From the NCBI RefSeq assembly GCF_035994185.1, contig NZ_CP108538.1, forward strand, positions 7,815,501 through 7,879,500: a DNA stretch of 64,000 bases, written 5' to 3'. A program made the position numbers and the translations under genes. The stretch's first letter is position 1. Each line of letters starts with the position of its first letter. The notes beneath the pieces are model-generated. The model ran no database searches. It was given only the letters and a program-made list of their open reading frames with translations, and was not told the DNA's origin. This document shows, one piece after another, positions 42,899 to 52,307 of this stretch. The DNA is from Streptomyces sp. NBC_01217 (GTDB lineage: Bacteria; Actinomycetota; Actinomycetes; Streptomycetales; Streptomycetaceae).

Positions 42899-43987
42899 TC
42901 AGAGCCAGCCGTTGCGGCGAAAGCCCCGGTGGATGACGAAACATGCGACGGCGATGACGCCGAGGACGAGCGGGTAGCCGTACGTCCAGCGCAGTTCGGG
43001 CATGTGGTCGAAGTTCATGCCGTACACGCCGCAGACCATGGTCGGCACAGCGACGATCGCGGCCCACGCCGTGATCTTGCGCATGTCCTCGTTCTGGGCG
43101 ACGGTCACCTGCGCGAGATGCGCCTGGAGGATCGAGTCGAGCAGCGCGTCGAAGGAGGCGATCTGCTCGGTGACGCGGTCCAGGTGGTCGGCAACGTCGC
43201 GGAAGTACGCCCGGATGTCCGGACCGATGAGCGGCATGGGCTGGGTGGAGAGCCGCTGCACGGGCCGGTCCAGCGGCGCAACGGCCCGTTTGAGTTCCAG
43301 CAGCTCGCGCTTGAGCTGGTAGATCCGGCCCGCGTCGCCGCGGCCGGCGTGCTCGGTGAAGACTGCGGTCTCGACGGCGTCGATGTCGTTCTGGACGGCG
43401 TCGGCGACATGGAGGTAGTCGTCGACCACATGGTCGGCGATGGCGTGCAGGACCGCCGCGGGCCCCTTGGCCAGCTGTTCGGGCGTGGTCTCCAGAGCTT
43501 CGCGCAGGGGGCCCAGCGAGCCGTGGCTGCCGTGCCGGATGGTGATGACGAAGTCGGGGCCGGTGAAGACCATGAGTTCGCCGGTGTCCACCACCTCGCT
43601 GGTGGCGGTGAGCTCGTCGTGCTCGACATATCTGACGGTTTTGAAGACGGCGAACAGTGTGTCGTCGTACCGCTCCACCTTGGGCCTCTGATGCGCGTGG
43701 ACGGTGTCCTCGACTGCCAGCGGATGGAGGCCGAACAGCTCGGCGAGTCCCGCGAATTCCTGCTGCGTCGGCTCGTGCAGACCGATCCAGACAAAGCCGT
43801 CGCCCGACTTGCGCGCCCGCCGCAGCGCCTCGTCGGCCGAGCAGTCGCCCAACTGCCGTACGCCATCCAGATAGACCACGCAGTTGACCACCGCGCTGCC
43901 GAGCGGTGACCGCGCCGGATGGCTGAGGTCCACGGTGCGCCGGTAGGTACGGCGGACCGCTCTGCGGAGGTTGCGGATCATCGACAC
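42899..43987 (-). CDS. CorA-family magnesium/cobalt channel, second copy
   Basis: The 362-residue paralogue of the neighbouring corA has the same domain plan: N-terminal alpha/beta domain, stalk helix (AVQNDIDAVETAVFTEHAGR onward), TM1 ending in GVYGMNFDHMPEL and TM2 YPLVLGVIAVACFVIHRGF. GTG 43987 is preferred because AAGGAG lies 6 bases upstream; ATG two codons later is also possible. Two adjacent corA genes suggest tandem duplication or different gating or ion preference. Confidence 0.94.
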   Translation of the reverse strand: MSMIRNLRRAVRRTYRRTVDLSHPARSPLGSAVVNCVVYLDGVRQLGDCSADEALRRARKSGDGFVWIGLHEPTQQEFAGLAELFGLHPLAVEDTVHAHQRPKVERYDDTLFAVFKTVRYVEHDELTATSEVVDTGELMVFTGPDFVITIRHGSHGSLGPLREALETTPEQLAKGPAAVLHAIADHVVDDYLHVADAVQNDIDAVETAVFTEHAGRGDAGRIYQLKRELLELKRAVAPLDRPVQRLSTQPMPLIGPDIRAYFRDVADHLDRVTEQIASFDALLDSILQAHLAQVTVAQNEDMRKITAWAAIVAVPTMVCGVYGMNFDHMPELRWTYGYPLVLGVIAVACFVIHRGFRRNGWL

Positions 43988-44304
43988 AGTGGACTCCTTC
44001 GGCGGATCGGCGGTCAGTGTGTCATCGGCCGACCACACGGGCCAGCGGCCTCGCGGACCAATCGGTCACGACGCGGCGGGAGTTCGGGACATATTGGAGA
44101 GGCGGCGCACCGCGGCGGGCCCGTCGGGCGTTGCGAGCCGGTGCGGCTCCAGGGCTTCGGACCCAGATCAGGGTTCCGGGCCCCGACGCTTCCGGCCGCC
44201 AGGTCTTTCCGTGAGAGCCGAAGCGTTGTCGGACGTCGCTTCAGCCGGCATGTTCGCGTTGTTAGGTTGAACGCCCTGCTGAGACGGATTTCGCGAGGGT
44301 GGCG
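43988..44304. other. Divergent intergenic region
   Basis: About 320 bp between corA and the lipoprotein gene, containing promoters for both directions. No operator-like palindrome or RNA element stood out. Confidence 0.4.
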
Positions 44305-45054
44305 ATGCGAGGCGTACGAATGTGCGTGGCCGGCACGTCGACGGTACTGCTGGCTGCTGTTCTCACCGGCTGTGTCGCGTCGGACGAGTCGCAGAGTCCG
44401 GCAACGGCCGCGGAGGGGCCGGCTCTGACGTCTGCCTCGCCCACAGCGAGCGACAGCGCCTCCATGCTGCCCTCCACTTCTGCGTCCCCCACCTCTGCGC
44501 GGCCGAGCGGTATCAAGAGCGGCTCCCCGGCCTCGCCGGTCACCCGCCCTGCCACAGCTCAGGAACCGTCCGCGCCGAAGCCGACGCGGTTGCGGATGAC
44601 GGTCGCCACCAAAGGCGGCCGGCTCGACCTCGTGCGCGGCGGGGCCGCCCAGGAGTTCACTGTCACCCTGCGCAACGGCAACACCCAGGCGTACGGACAT
44701 CTGCGGCTCGCCTTCCAGATGGAGATCCTCCTGGACAGGACGCCGGCAAACGAACGCCCGCCGTCGGACGGCTTCGTACTGGAACGCTGGGAGAACGGGG
44801 CGGGCGTCTGGCGCAGCGCGGAGCTGCGTATCGCCAATGACGCCATGCCGCCCCAGCTCTACGAGGGCGGTGCCCCGCTGGCCCGCGACGCGGTGCGCAC
44901 CGATCGGTATCGGCTGCGTGCCGGGTCCGCAGGTCCGGTCGGCAGTACTCCGCTGATGGTTGCGCTGATCAATACCGACGCGCCCGAGAACGCCTCCTTG
45001 GGCGAGGCGCGCCCGGCCTACTTCTCCCTGCCCCACACCACACGGCGGGACTGA
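44305..45054 (+). CDS. Secreted lipoprotein of unknown function
   Basis: The protein has 249 residues from ATG 44305 (GAGGGTGGCG upstream; GTG 44299 is also in frame). The signal peptide has lipobox LLAAVLTGC, so it is membrane anchored outside the cell. A Ser/Thr/Pro/Ala-rich linker (about 25-95) is followed by a globular domain with a beta-rich pattern (RLDLVRGGAAQEFTVTLRNG, GHLRLAFQMEILLD, FVLERWENGAGVWRSAEL), compatible with an immunoglobulin-like fold. No enzyme motif is visible. Confidence 0.75.
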   Translation: MRGVRMCVAGTSTVLLAAVLTGCVASDESQSPATAAEGPALTSASPTASDSASMLPSTSASPTSARPSGIKSGSPASPVTRPATAQEPSAPKPTRLRMTVATKGGRLDLVRGGAAQEFTVTLRNGNTQAYGHLRLAFQMEILLDRTPANERPPSDGFVLERWENGAGVWRSAELRIANDAMPPQLYEGGAPLARDAVRTDRYRLRAGSAGPVGSTPLMVALINTDAPENASLGEARPAYFSLPHTTRRD

Positions 45055-45372
45055 TCCATGGCCCGGCCCCGGGGCATGGCCTCATAGAGGGGGGAAGCTG
45101 CAGAGCGCCGATACCGATCCGCACGTCGCGGATCGCTGTCGGCTCCCCGCCCGGAATGCCCTTCAGATGTGGATGCGAGCTCCAACTCAGCCACACGCGT
45201 AAGAAGTTCGGTGCGTGAGATGGCGTCGGTGCGCAGCGAGGGAACGGTGCAGGCGTACGCTCCGGCCACCGCTCCGTACCGGGCGCAGCGCCGCGGTTCC
45301 TCGCCTCCGAGCCGGCCGAGGAGGAAGCCGGAGGCGAAGGCGTCGCCTGCGCCGTTCATGTCCTGGGACCAG
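45018..45372 (-). pseudogene. PfkB carbohydrate kinase, C-terminal fragment
   Basis: The minus strand encodes the conserved catalytic end of PfkB sugar kinases: DMNGAGDAFASGFLLGRLGG (anion hole and catalytic Asp) and RCARYGAVAGAYACTVP with TDAISRTELLTRVAELE. Everything upstream of GAGD is replaced by antisense of a glgX fragment starting at about 45361. The C-terminal extension to 45018 looks non-native. No start codon or substrate domain remains. Confidence 0.75.
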
Positions 45373-46185
45373 GGCAGCGCGGCGACGGACCAGCGCAAAG
45401 CCGCCCGCAACGGCTTCGCGTTCCTCATGCTCTCGGCCGGTACGCCGATGATGAGCGGCGGTGATGAGACCCTGCGCGGTCTGCGCTGCAACAACAACCC
45501 CTACAACCTCGACTCCGCCGCCAACTGGCTCGATTACAGCTGGGACACCGACGAGAGCACGTTCCGCACCTACACCCAGCGGCTGCTCGCCTTCCGCAAG
45601 GCACATCCGGCGCTGCGGCCCGCGGACTTCTGCACCGCGTCCGACACCAACGGCAACGGCATGGGCCGGCTGAACTGGTTCACCCCCACCGGCGCCGCCC
45701 CCGACAGCGCCTACTGGAACAACGCCGACAACCACGCGCCGGCCTGGCGGATCGACGGGACCGAGCTCGGCGACCCCGCCGGTGCGCTGTACGTGGCGTA
45801 CAACGGCGGGTCGGGGGCGGTCGACTTCACGCTTCCTTCTCCCGGCAGTGGAAAGCAGTGGTACCGCGTCACGGACACCTCTGTCTGGGCCGAAGGAGCC
45901 AATCCGGTCGCGCAGCCCGGCTCCGAAGCCCTCACAGGGGGCAGCGGCACCACGTACAGCCTCGGCGTACTCGCAACCCTCGTACTGATCGCCAAGCAGG
46001 CGACAGGGCTGCGCCCGCCGCGGTTCGCCTGCGGTGGGCGCGGCCCATGTGCTCCGGCGCACGTACGCTCAGTTGTCCTTGAGGCGGGTCGCAAGGGGCG
46101 ACGGGCGATCGATAGCCTGCTCGCCGATCAGGTGAACGAGCCGGCGGGCGCGAACTCCCCAGAGCCTCCCCGGGCCCGGTCGTGA
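45361..46185 (+). pseudogene. Glycogen debranching enzyme (GlgX type), C-terminal fragment
   Basis: The plus strand reads SWDQGSAATDQRKAARNGFA, LSAGTPMMSGGDETLRGLRC, NNNPYNLDSAANWLDYSW, then FRTYTQRLLAFRKAHPALRP, the usual C-terminal third of GlgX/isoamylase enzymes. The catalytic barrel is missing, and the join to antisense pfkB lies at about 45361. After LVLIAKQ (about 46005) the frame runs past the normal end into unrelated sequence to 46185, so the original stop is also lost. Confidence 0.8.
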
Positions 46186-46232
46186 GCCGTGATCGGTCCG
46201 CTTGGCACGTACAAACAGCAAGGTGAGGCGCG

Positions 46233-48038
46233 ATGTTCACGACCCGGCCCACTCTCCAGGGCACCTTCGGCATGGTGTCCTCCACCCACTGGCTCGCCTC
46301 GCAGTCCGCGATGGCCGTCCTGGAGGACGGGGGCAACGCCTACGACGCCGCCGTCGCGGCCGGATTCGTCCTGCACGTCGTCGAACCGCACCTCAACGGA
46401 CCGGCCGGCGAGGTGCCGATGATCCTGGCGCCGAAGGACGGCGAGGTGCGGGTGCTGTGCGGCCAGGGCCCGGCCCCCGCCGGTGCCACCGTCGCCCACT
46501 ACCGCTCCCTCGGCCTCGACCTGGTCCCCGGCACCGGGCCGCTCGCCGCGGCCGTGCCGGGCGCCTTCGACGCCTGGATGCTGCTGCTCCGCGACCACGG
46601 CACCAAGACCCTCGCCGAGGTGCTGCGGTACGCGATCGGGTACGCCGAGGACGGCCACGCACCCGTCGAGCGGATCGGCCAGACCGTCGAGACCGTCCGC
46701 GAACTCTTCGAGACCGAGTGGCAGTCCTCCGCCGACGTCTACCTGCCGGGCGGCAAGTCGCCGAAGCCGGGCGAGCTGTTCCGCAACCCCGCACTCGCCG
46801 CCACCTGGCGCCGCCTGATAGCCGAGGCGCAGGAGACCGGCGGCGAGGACCGCATCGCCCAGATCGACGCCGCCCGCAGGATCTGGAGCGAGGGCTTCAT
46901 CGCCGAGGCACTGGTCCGCCAGGCCGCCCGCCCCACCATGGACACCAGCGGCTCCCGCCACACCGGCACGCTCACCGCCGCCGACCTGGCCGACTGGTCC
47001 GCGTCCTACGAGGCGCCCGCCACGTACGACTGGAACGGCTGGACGCTCGCCAAGGCGGCCGGCTGGAGTCAGGGCCCCGCCTTCCTCCAGCAGCTCGCCC
47101 TGCTCCCCGCCGAGCTGCCGCGGTACGGCTCCGCGGACTACGTCCACCTGCTCATCGAGGGCTGCAAGCTCGCCATGGCCGACCGCGAGGCCTGGTACGG
47201 CGACGCCGCCGAGGTACCCCTGGACGCCCTGCTCTCGGAGCCGTACAACGCCGAGCGCCGCGCCCTCATCAGCGACGAGGCCTCGCGCGAACTGCGTCCC
47301 GGCAGCCCGGACGGCCGCACCCCCGTGCTCAGCGGGCACGCCCACGCCGTCGCCTCCGGCGAGGCGGGTTTCGACGCGATGGGCATCCCGGCGGCGGGCG
47401 TGGGCGAGCCGACCGTGGCCAAGGACGGCGCGACCCGTGGGGACACCTGCCACGTCGACGTCGTCGACCGCTGGGGCAACATGGTCTCCGCCACGCCCAG
47501 CGGCGGCTGGCTGCAGTCCAACCCGGTCGTGCCGGAGCTCGGCTTCCCGCTCGGCACCCGTCTCCAGATGGCCTGGCTCGACGAAGGCCTGCCGAACTCC
47601 CTCACCCCCGGCCGCCGCCCCCGCACCACCCTCACGCCCTCCCTCGCCCTGCGCGACGGCGTTCCCGTCATGGCGTTCGGCACGCCCGGCGGCGACCAGC
47701 AGGACCAGTGGCAGGTCCACTTCTTCCTTGCCGTCGCGCTGCGCGCCGAGGTCCGAGGCGGACTCGACCTCCAGGGCGCCATAGACGCCCCGAACTGGCA
47801 CAACGACAGCTTCCCCGGCTCCTTCTTCCCGCGCGGGATGCGCCCCGGCAGCGTCACCGTCGAGGAGGGCATGGACCCGGAGGTCGTCGAGGAACTGCGC
47901 CGCCGCGGCCATGACGTCACCGTGGGTGACCCGTGGTCCGAGGGCCGGATGTGCGCCGTGGCCCGCGACCCGGAGACCGGAGTGCTGTCCGCAGCCGCGA
48001 ACCCGCGCGGCATGCAGGGGTACGCCGTCGGACGCTGA
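46233..48038 (+). CDS. Gamma-glutamyltransferase family protein (Ntn hydrolase)
   Basis: The 601-residue precursor of the GGT/cephalosporin-acylase family starts MFTTRPTLQGTFGMVSSTHW. The autocleavage/nucleophile Thr lies in GATRGDTCHVDVVDRWGNM, and the small subunit then contains TPSGGWLQSN and FGTPGGDQQDQWQVHFFLAV. There is no signal peptide, so it acts in the cytoplasm or is exported otherwise. GGT-like enzymes transfer or hydrolyse gamma-glutamyl groups; this subfamily's substrate is uncertain. Confidence 0.88.
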   Translation: MFTTRPTLQGTFGMVSSTHWLASQSAMAVLEDGGNAYDAAVAAGFVLHVVEPHLNGPAGEVPMILAPKDGEVRVLCGQGPAPAGATVAHYRSLGLDLVPGTGPLAAAVPGAFDAWMLLLRDHGTKTLAEVLRYAIGYAEDGHAPVERIGQTVETVRELFETEWQSSADVYLPGGKSPKPGELFRNPALAATWRRLIAEAQETGGEDRIAQIDAARRIWSEGFIAEALVRQAARPTMDTSGSRHTGTLTAADLADWSASYEAPATYDWNGWTLAKAAGWSQGPAFLQQLALLPAELPRYGSADYVHLLIEGCKLAMADREAWYGDAAEVPLDALLSEPYNAERRALISDEASRELRPGSPDGRTPVLSGHAHAVASGEAGFDAMGIPAAGVGEPTVAKDGATRGDTCHVDVVDRWGNMVSATPSGGWLQSNPVVPELGFPLGTRLQMAWLDEGLPNSLTPGRRPRTTLTPSLALRDGVPVMAFGTPGGDQQDQWQVHFFLAVALRAEVRGGLDLQGAIDAPNWHNDSFPGSFFPRGMRPGSVTVEEGMDPEVVEELRRRGHDVTVGDPWSEGRMCAVARDPETGVLSAAANPRGMQGYAVGR

Positions 48039-48101
48039 CCGGCCACCTTCACGTCATGACCAGGTCGTCGCGTACCCGGGCGACCGTGCTTAGCTGGGGT
48101 C

Positions 48102-48929
48102 ATGATCGATGCATTCCTTGCCGGGGACCTGACCGAGGTCGAGGCAGCGGTCCGCGCAGCGGCCGCCGCCGAGATCATGCCGCGCTACCGGCAGCTCGCC
48201 GCTCACGAGATCGTCGAGAAGAGCGGCCCGCACGACCTCGTCACCATCGCGGACCGCCGTGCCGAGGAACACCTCACCGCGTCCCTGACCGGGCTCCTGC
48301 CCGGCTCGGTGGTCGTCGGCGAGGAGGCGGTCCACGCCGATGCGACGGTGTACGACGCCCTGGGCGGCGACGCACCGGTGTGGATCGTCGACCCGGTCGA
48401 CGGCACCCGTCAGTTCGTCCGCGGCGAACCCGGCTTCTGCACCCTGGTCGCCCTCGCCCACCACGGCGAACTCCTCGCCTCGTGGACGTACGCCGCGGCG
48501 CTGGAGGAGATGGCGATCGCGGTCCGTGGCCGCGGTGCCACGCTGGGCGGCAAACCGATACGCTCCGGCTCGCCCGAGCCCGGTGCCGTGCTGCGTGTGG
48601 CGATGTCGCACCCCGACTACACCAGCGACGCCCAGAAGCGCGCCCTGCTCGGCCTGCGCACCGAGGGCATCAAGGCCCGCCCCTGCGGTTCCGCGGGTCT
48701 GGAGTACCTGGCCGTCGCCCGGGGCGACCAGGATGCGGTTGCTTTCAACTGGGAGTTCGCCTGGGACCACGCGGCGGGGCTGCTCCTGGTCACCGAGGCG
48801 GGCGGCGCCCAGGCCACACTCTCCGGCGCCCCGTTCCGTATCACCGGCGGCAACGCCCTGCCGTTCACGGCGGCCCGAGACGAGGCGACCGTGGAACGCG
48901 TCCTTCACGCGCTGCGCGGCGAAGCCTGA
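48102..48929 (+). CDS. Inositol monophosphatase family protein
   Basis: The 275-residue Mg2+-dependent, Li+-sensitive-type phosphatase has GEEAVHADATV (motif with metal-binding Glu), WIVDPVDGTRQFVRGEPGFC (DPxDGT) and the C-terminal WDHAAGLLLVTEAGG (WDxAAG). All three metal-site motifs are complete. It may act as a HisN-like histidinol-phosphatase or on inositol phosphates. Confidence 0.93.
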   Translation: MIDAFLAGDLTEVEAAVRAAAAAEIMPRYRQLAAHEIVEKSGPHDLVTIADRRAEEHLTASLTGLLPGSVVVGEEAVHADATVYDALGGDAPVWIVDPVDGTRQFVRGEPGFCTLVALAHHGELLASWTYAAALEEMAIAVRGRGATLGGKPIRSGSPEPGAVLRVAMSHPDYTSDAQKRALLGLRTEGIKARPCGSAGLEYLAVARGDQDAVAFNWEFAWDHAAGLLLVTEAGGAQATLSGAPFRITGGNALPFTAARDEATVERVLHALRGEA

Positions 48930-48984
48930 CCTACCGCCGGGCGCCCGAGGTCCCATTCAGCGGGACTGACGGGCCCCGGTGCGC

Positions 48985-49383
48985 TCACGCCGCGCCGTTG
49001 CCGTGCCTGACCAGGCAGAACGGATGCCCCGCCGGGTCCGCGTAGATCCGCCATGAGCGCCCCGAGCCCGCTCCGTCGTCCAGGACCGTCGCTCCCGCCG
49101 CCACGGCCCGCTCCTGCGCCTCGTCCAGATCCGGGACGCCGAAGTCCAGGTGGAACTGCTGGGGATGCGCCGGATCCGGCCAGCGCGGCGGCCGGTGGTC
49201 CGCCACCCGCTGGAAGGCGAGGACCAGCCCGGCCTCCGTGTGGAGCGTCGCCCAGTCGTCGCCGAGCGCCCACCGCGGGTCCGGCCGGTTGACCTCTCCG
49301 CCGAGCAGGCGGTGGTAGAACCGGGCGAGACCTACGGGATCGGAGCAGTCGAGCACGAGGCACTGCAGTTCAGGTCTGTTCAT
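48985..49383 (-). CDS. VOC (glyoxalase/bleomycin-resistance fold) protein
   Basis: The 132-residue protein has two beta-alpha-beta-beta-beta modules: LQCLVLDCSDPVGLARFYHR with LLGGEVN, and HLDFGVPDLDEAQERAVAAG with SWRIYADPAGHPFCLVRHG. The His in HLDF and the DPxGHPFCL motif are typical of this broad family; metal ligands and substrate are not determinable. It is convergent with the phosphatase gene and divergent from the FAD oxidoreductase. Confidence 0.9.
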   Translation of the reverse strand: MNRPELQCLVLDCSDPVGLARFYHRLLGGEVNRPDPRWALGDDWATLHTEAGLVLAFQRVADHRPPRWPDPAHPQQFHLDFGVPDLDEAQERAVAAGATVLDDGAGSGRSWRIYADPAGHPFCLVRHGNGAA

Positions 49384-49470
49384 CGCGGGGCGACCCTACC
49401 CGCGGCCGCGTTGTCGGTGCCCCGGAATATCCTTGGAGTCCTGGCCATCGGCTGACGAAGGAGTCCGAAG

Positions 49471-50886
49471 GTGCCGTCGATGCTTGATGCTGTCGTCGTG
49501 GGGGCGGGGCCCAACGGACTGACCGCCGCGGCCGAACTGGCCCGCCGCGGTTTCGCCGTGGAGGTCTTCGAGGCGGCCGGGACCGTCGGAGGCGGTGCCC
49601 GTACCGAGGAGCTCACCCTCCCCGGCTTCCGTCACGACCCCTGTTCCGCCGTCCACCCGCTTGGCATCGGCTCGCCCGCGTTCGCCGGGATGCCGCTGGC
49701 CGCGCACGGCCTGGAGTGGCTCCAGCCCGAGCTGGCGCTCGCCCACCCCTTCCCGGACGGCTCGGCCGCCGTGCTCAACGGGTCCGTGGGGGAGAGCGCC
49801 ATGTCGCTGGGCGCCCAGGACGCGGGGGCGTACCGCAGACTCGTCGCCCCGTACCTCGGTCACTGGGACACCCTCGCCCAGGACTTCCTGCGCACCCCGT
49901 GGGACGGACTGCCCCGTGACCCGTACCGCTGGGTGCGATTCGGGCTCGACGCGCTCCAGCCCGCGACGCTGCTCTCCCGCCGCTTCCGCGGTGAGAAGGC
50001 GCGCGGCCTGTTCGCCGGGCTCGCCGCCCACGCCATAGCCCCCGTCAACGGCGTGGCCACCGGAGGAATCGCCCTGCTCTTCGCCCTCGCCGCGCACGAG
50101 AAGGGCTGGCCGATGCCGCGCGGCGGATCGCAGTCCATCTCCGACGCCCTCGCCTCGTACATACGGGAACAGGGCGGCACGATCCGTACCGGCACGGAGG
50201 TCAAGCGCCTCGACGAACTCCCGCCCGCCCGCGCCTACATCTTCGACACCTCACCGACCGCCCTCGCCCGCATCGCCGGGCTGGGCCGTGCCTACAGCGG
50301 CTATCGGTACGGAGCGTCCTGCTTCAAGATCGATTACGCGCTGTCGGGCCCCGTCCCCTGGACCGCGAAGGAGGCCCGCCGGGCCGGCACGGTCCACATC
50401 GGACCCACGGCCGGCGAGATCGACTCCGCGCTGAGCGCCGCGGTCGCGGGCCGTGACCCGCGCGTGCCGTTCCTGATCACCGCACAGCCCAGCCTGGTCG
50501 ATCCGTCCCGCGCGCCCGAGGGCCGGCATGTCTTCTGGGCGTACGGACATGTCCCGGCGGGCTGGGAGGGCGACGCCACCGACGTCATCGAACGGCAACT
50601 GGAGCGCTTCGCCCCCGGCTTCCGCGACCTGGTGCTCGCCCGGGCGGTCGCCGGGCCGCCCCAACTCGCGGCGCGCAACGCCAATTACGTCGGCGGCGAC
50701 ATCGCGTGCGGCGCCTTCTCCGGGTTCCAGACGGTGATAAGGCCCAAGCTCGCACGGGTGCCTTACGCGACGGCGCATCCGGCGGTGTTCCTGTGCTCCT
50801 CGGCCACTCCGCCCGGACCGGGCGTGCACGGCATGTCCGGACACCATGCGGCGAAGGCCGTCTGGCGCAGGCTGCGGGCGAGCTGA
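49471..50886 (+). CDS. FAD-dependent oxidoreductase, phytoene-desaturase-like
   Basis: The 471-residue flavoprotein has the N-terminal dinucleotide-binding motif [20 protein letters not shown] with [19 protein letters not shown], and a C-terminal FAD loop ([19 protein letters not shown]). This is the CrtI/CrtO-like superfamily, but no other carotenoid genes are nearby, so the substrate is open. GTG 49471 follows GAAGGAG. Confidence 0.88.
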   Translation: MPSMLDAVVVGAGPNGLTAAAELARRGFAVEVFEAAGTVGGGARTEELTLPGFRHDPCSAVHPLGIGSPAFAGMPLAAHGLEWLQPELALAHPFPDGSAAVLNGSVGESAMSLGAQDAGAYRRLVAPYLGHWDTLAQDFLRTPWDGLPRDPYRWVRFGLDALQPATLLSRRFRGEKARGLFAGLAAHAIAPVNGVATGGIALLFALAAHEKGWPMPRGGSQSISDALASYIREQGGTIRTGTEVKRLDELPPARAYIFDTSPTALARIAGLGRAYSGYRYGASCFKIDYALSGPVPWTAKEARRAGTVHIGPTAGEIDSALSAAVAGRDPRVPFLITAQPSLVDPSRAPEGRHVFWAYGHVPAGWEGDATDVIERQLERFAPGFRDLVLARAVAGPPQLAARNANYVGGDIACGAFSGFQTVIRPKLARVPYATAHPAVFLCSSATPPGPGVHGMSGHHAAKAVWRRLRAS

Positions 50887-50961
50887 ACACCGCGGGGCCG
50901 ACGGGGACGCGGCATCATGTCCGCATGCGCACACCCGAGGCCGTCACCGTCACCCCGGTAC

Positions 50962-51039
50962 CTGCGCACCGGCCAGGCGGTCGCCACGACCGCCGGAAAA
51001 CTCGACGCCCGATGGGTCATTCACACCGTGGGCCCATGA
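50962..51039 (+). pseudogene. Macro-domain fragment
   Basis: A 25-codon stretch reads TGQAVATTAGKLDARWVIHT followed by VGP and a stop. This is the conserved middle of ADP-ribose-binding macro domains (TG.A..T.G.L.ARW.IH.VGP). No start and no flanking macro-domain sequence exist, so it is a relic. The rest of 50887-51221 has no gene. Confidence 0.6.
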
Positions 51040-51221
51040 CCAGCCAAAACAGCGGTCATGGGCCCGATGCCGCACGCTCGCGGTCGCACAGCGGGCGGCC
51101 CGCCACGCGGGATGCGAGAGGGCGCTGACGGGCAAATTCTCCTGCACGCACAGGCATGAAAGTCGTCCGACTGGTGCCTACATTTCCGGCATCCACACAG
51201 TTGCCGGAACGAAGAGGCCCC

Positions 51222-52307
51222 ATGCAGTTCGGAATTTTCTCTGTGGGGGACGTGACCCCCGATCCGACCAACAGCCGTACCCCGTCGGAGCATGAACGCA
51301 TCAAGGCGATGGTCGCCATCGCGCTGAAGGCGGAGGAGGTCGGCCTGGATGTCTTCGCGACCGGCGAGCACCACAATCCGCCGTTCGTGCCGTCGTCGCC
51401 GACCACGATGCTCGGCTACATCGCTGCCCGTACCGAGAGGTTGATCCTTTCCACTGCCACGACGCTGATCACCACCAATGACCCGGTGAAGATCGCCGAG
51501 GATTATGCGATGCTCCAGCACCTGGCCGACGGCCGGGTCGACCTGATGATGGGGCGCGGCAACACCGGCCCGGTGTATCCGTGGTTCGGCCAGGACATCC
51601 GGCAGGGCCTCGACCTCGCCAAGGAGAACTACGCGCTGCTGCGTCGGCTGTGGCGCGAGGACGTGGTGGACTGGGAGGGCAGGTTCCGCACGCCTTTGCA
51701 GGGATTCGCGTCCACGCCCCGGCCGCTGGAGGGCGTACCGCCGTTCGTTTGGCACGGCTCGATCCGCTCGCCCGAGATCGCAGAGCAGGCGGCCTTCTAC
51801 GGCGACGGTTTTTTCCACAACAACATCTTCTGGCCCGTCGAGCACACGAGGCGGATGGTTCAGCTCTACCGGCGACGGTTCGATCACCACGGGCACGGCC
51901 GGCCCGAGCAGGCCATCGTCGGCCTCGGTGGACAGGCGTTCATGCGGAAGAACTCCCAGGACGCCGTACGAGAGTTCCGCCCCTACTTCGACAACGCGCC
52001 CGTCTACGGGCACGGGCCCTCGCTGGAGGAGTTCACCGAGCAGACTCCGCTGACGGTGGGCTCCCCCCAGCAGGTCATCGAGCGGACGCTGTCCTTCCGT
52101 GAGTCGGTCGGCGACTACCAGAGGCAGCTGTTCCTGATGGACCACGCGGGTCTGCCCCTGAAGACCGTCCTGGAGCAGATCGACATCCTCGGCGAAGAGG
52201 TGGTGCCCGTGCTGCGGAAGGAGTTCGCGATCGGCCGCCCGGCCGACGTGCCGGACGCTCCCACCCACGAGTCGCTGCGGACCGTTCAGGAGGTGTCCGC
52301 CGCATGA
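51222..52307 (+). CDS. LLM-class flavin-dependent monooxygenase (luciferase-like)
   Basis: The 361-residue F420/FMN-type (beta/alpha)8 barrel enzyme starts MQFGIFSVGDVTPDP at ATG 51222. It contains GLDVFATGEHHNPPFVPSSP, ILSTATTLITTNDPVKIAED, MLQHLADGRVDLMMGRG and GSPQQVIERTL, the standard blocks of the group that pairs with a CE1758/CE1759-type reductase. It shares a 4-nt overlap with the FMN reductase behind it, so the two form a two-component monooxygenase. Confidence 0.93.
   Translation: MQFGIFSVGDVTPDPTNSRTPSEHERIKAMVAIALKAEEVGLDVFATGEHHNPPFVPSSPTTMLGYIAARTERLILSTATTLITTNDPVKIAEDYAMLQHLADGRVDLMMGRGNTGPVYPWFGQDIRQGLDLAKENYALLRRLWREDVVDWEGRFRTPLQGFASTPRPLEGVPPFVWHGSIRSPEIAEQAAFYGDGFFHNNIFWPVEHTRRMVQLYRRRFDHHGHGRPEQAIVGLGGQAFMRKNSQDAVREFRPYFDNAPVYGHGPSLEEFTEQTPLTVGSPQQVIERTLSFRESVGDYQRQLFLMDHAGLPLKTVLEQIDILGEEVVPVLRKEFAIGRPADVPDAPTHESLRTVQEVSAA

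Noticed and set aside
46006..46190. Possible regulator C-terminus on the minus strand (RRLVHLIGEQAIDR and onward)
   Set aside because: About 30 residues look coding-like, but I could not place them in a family, and the stretch is also covered by the run-on of the glgX fragment.
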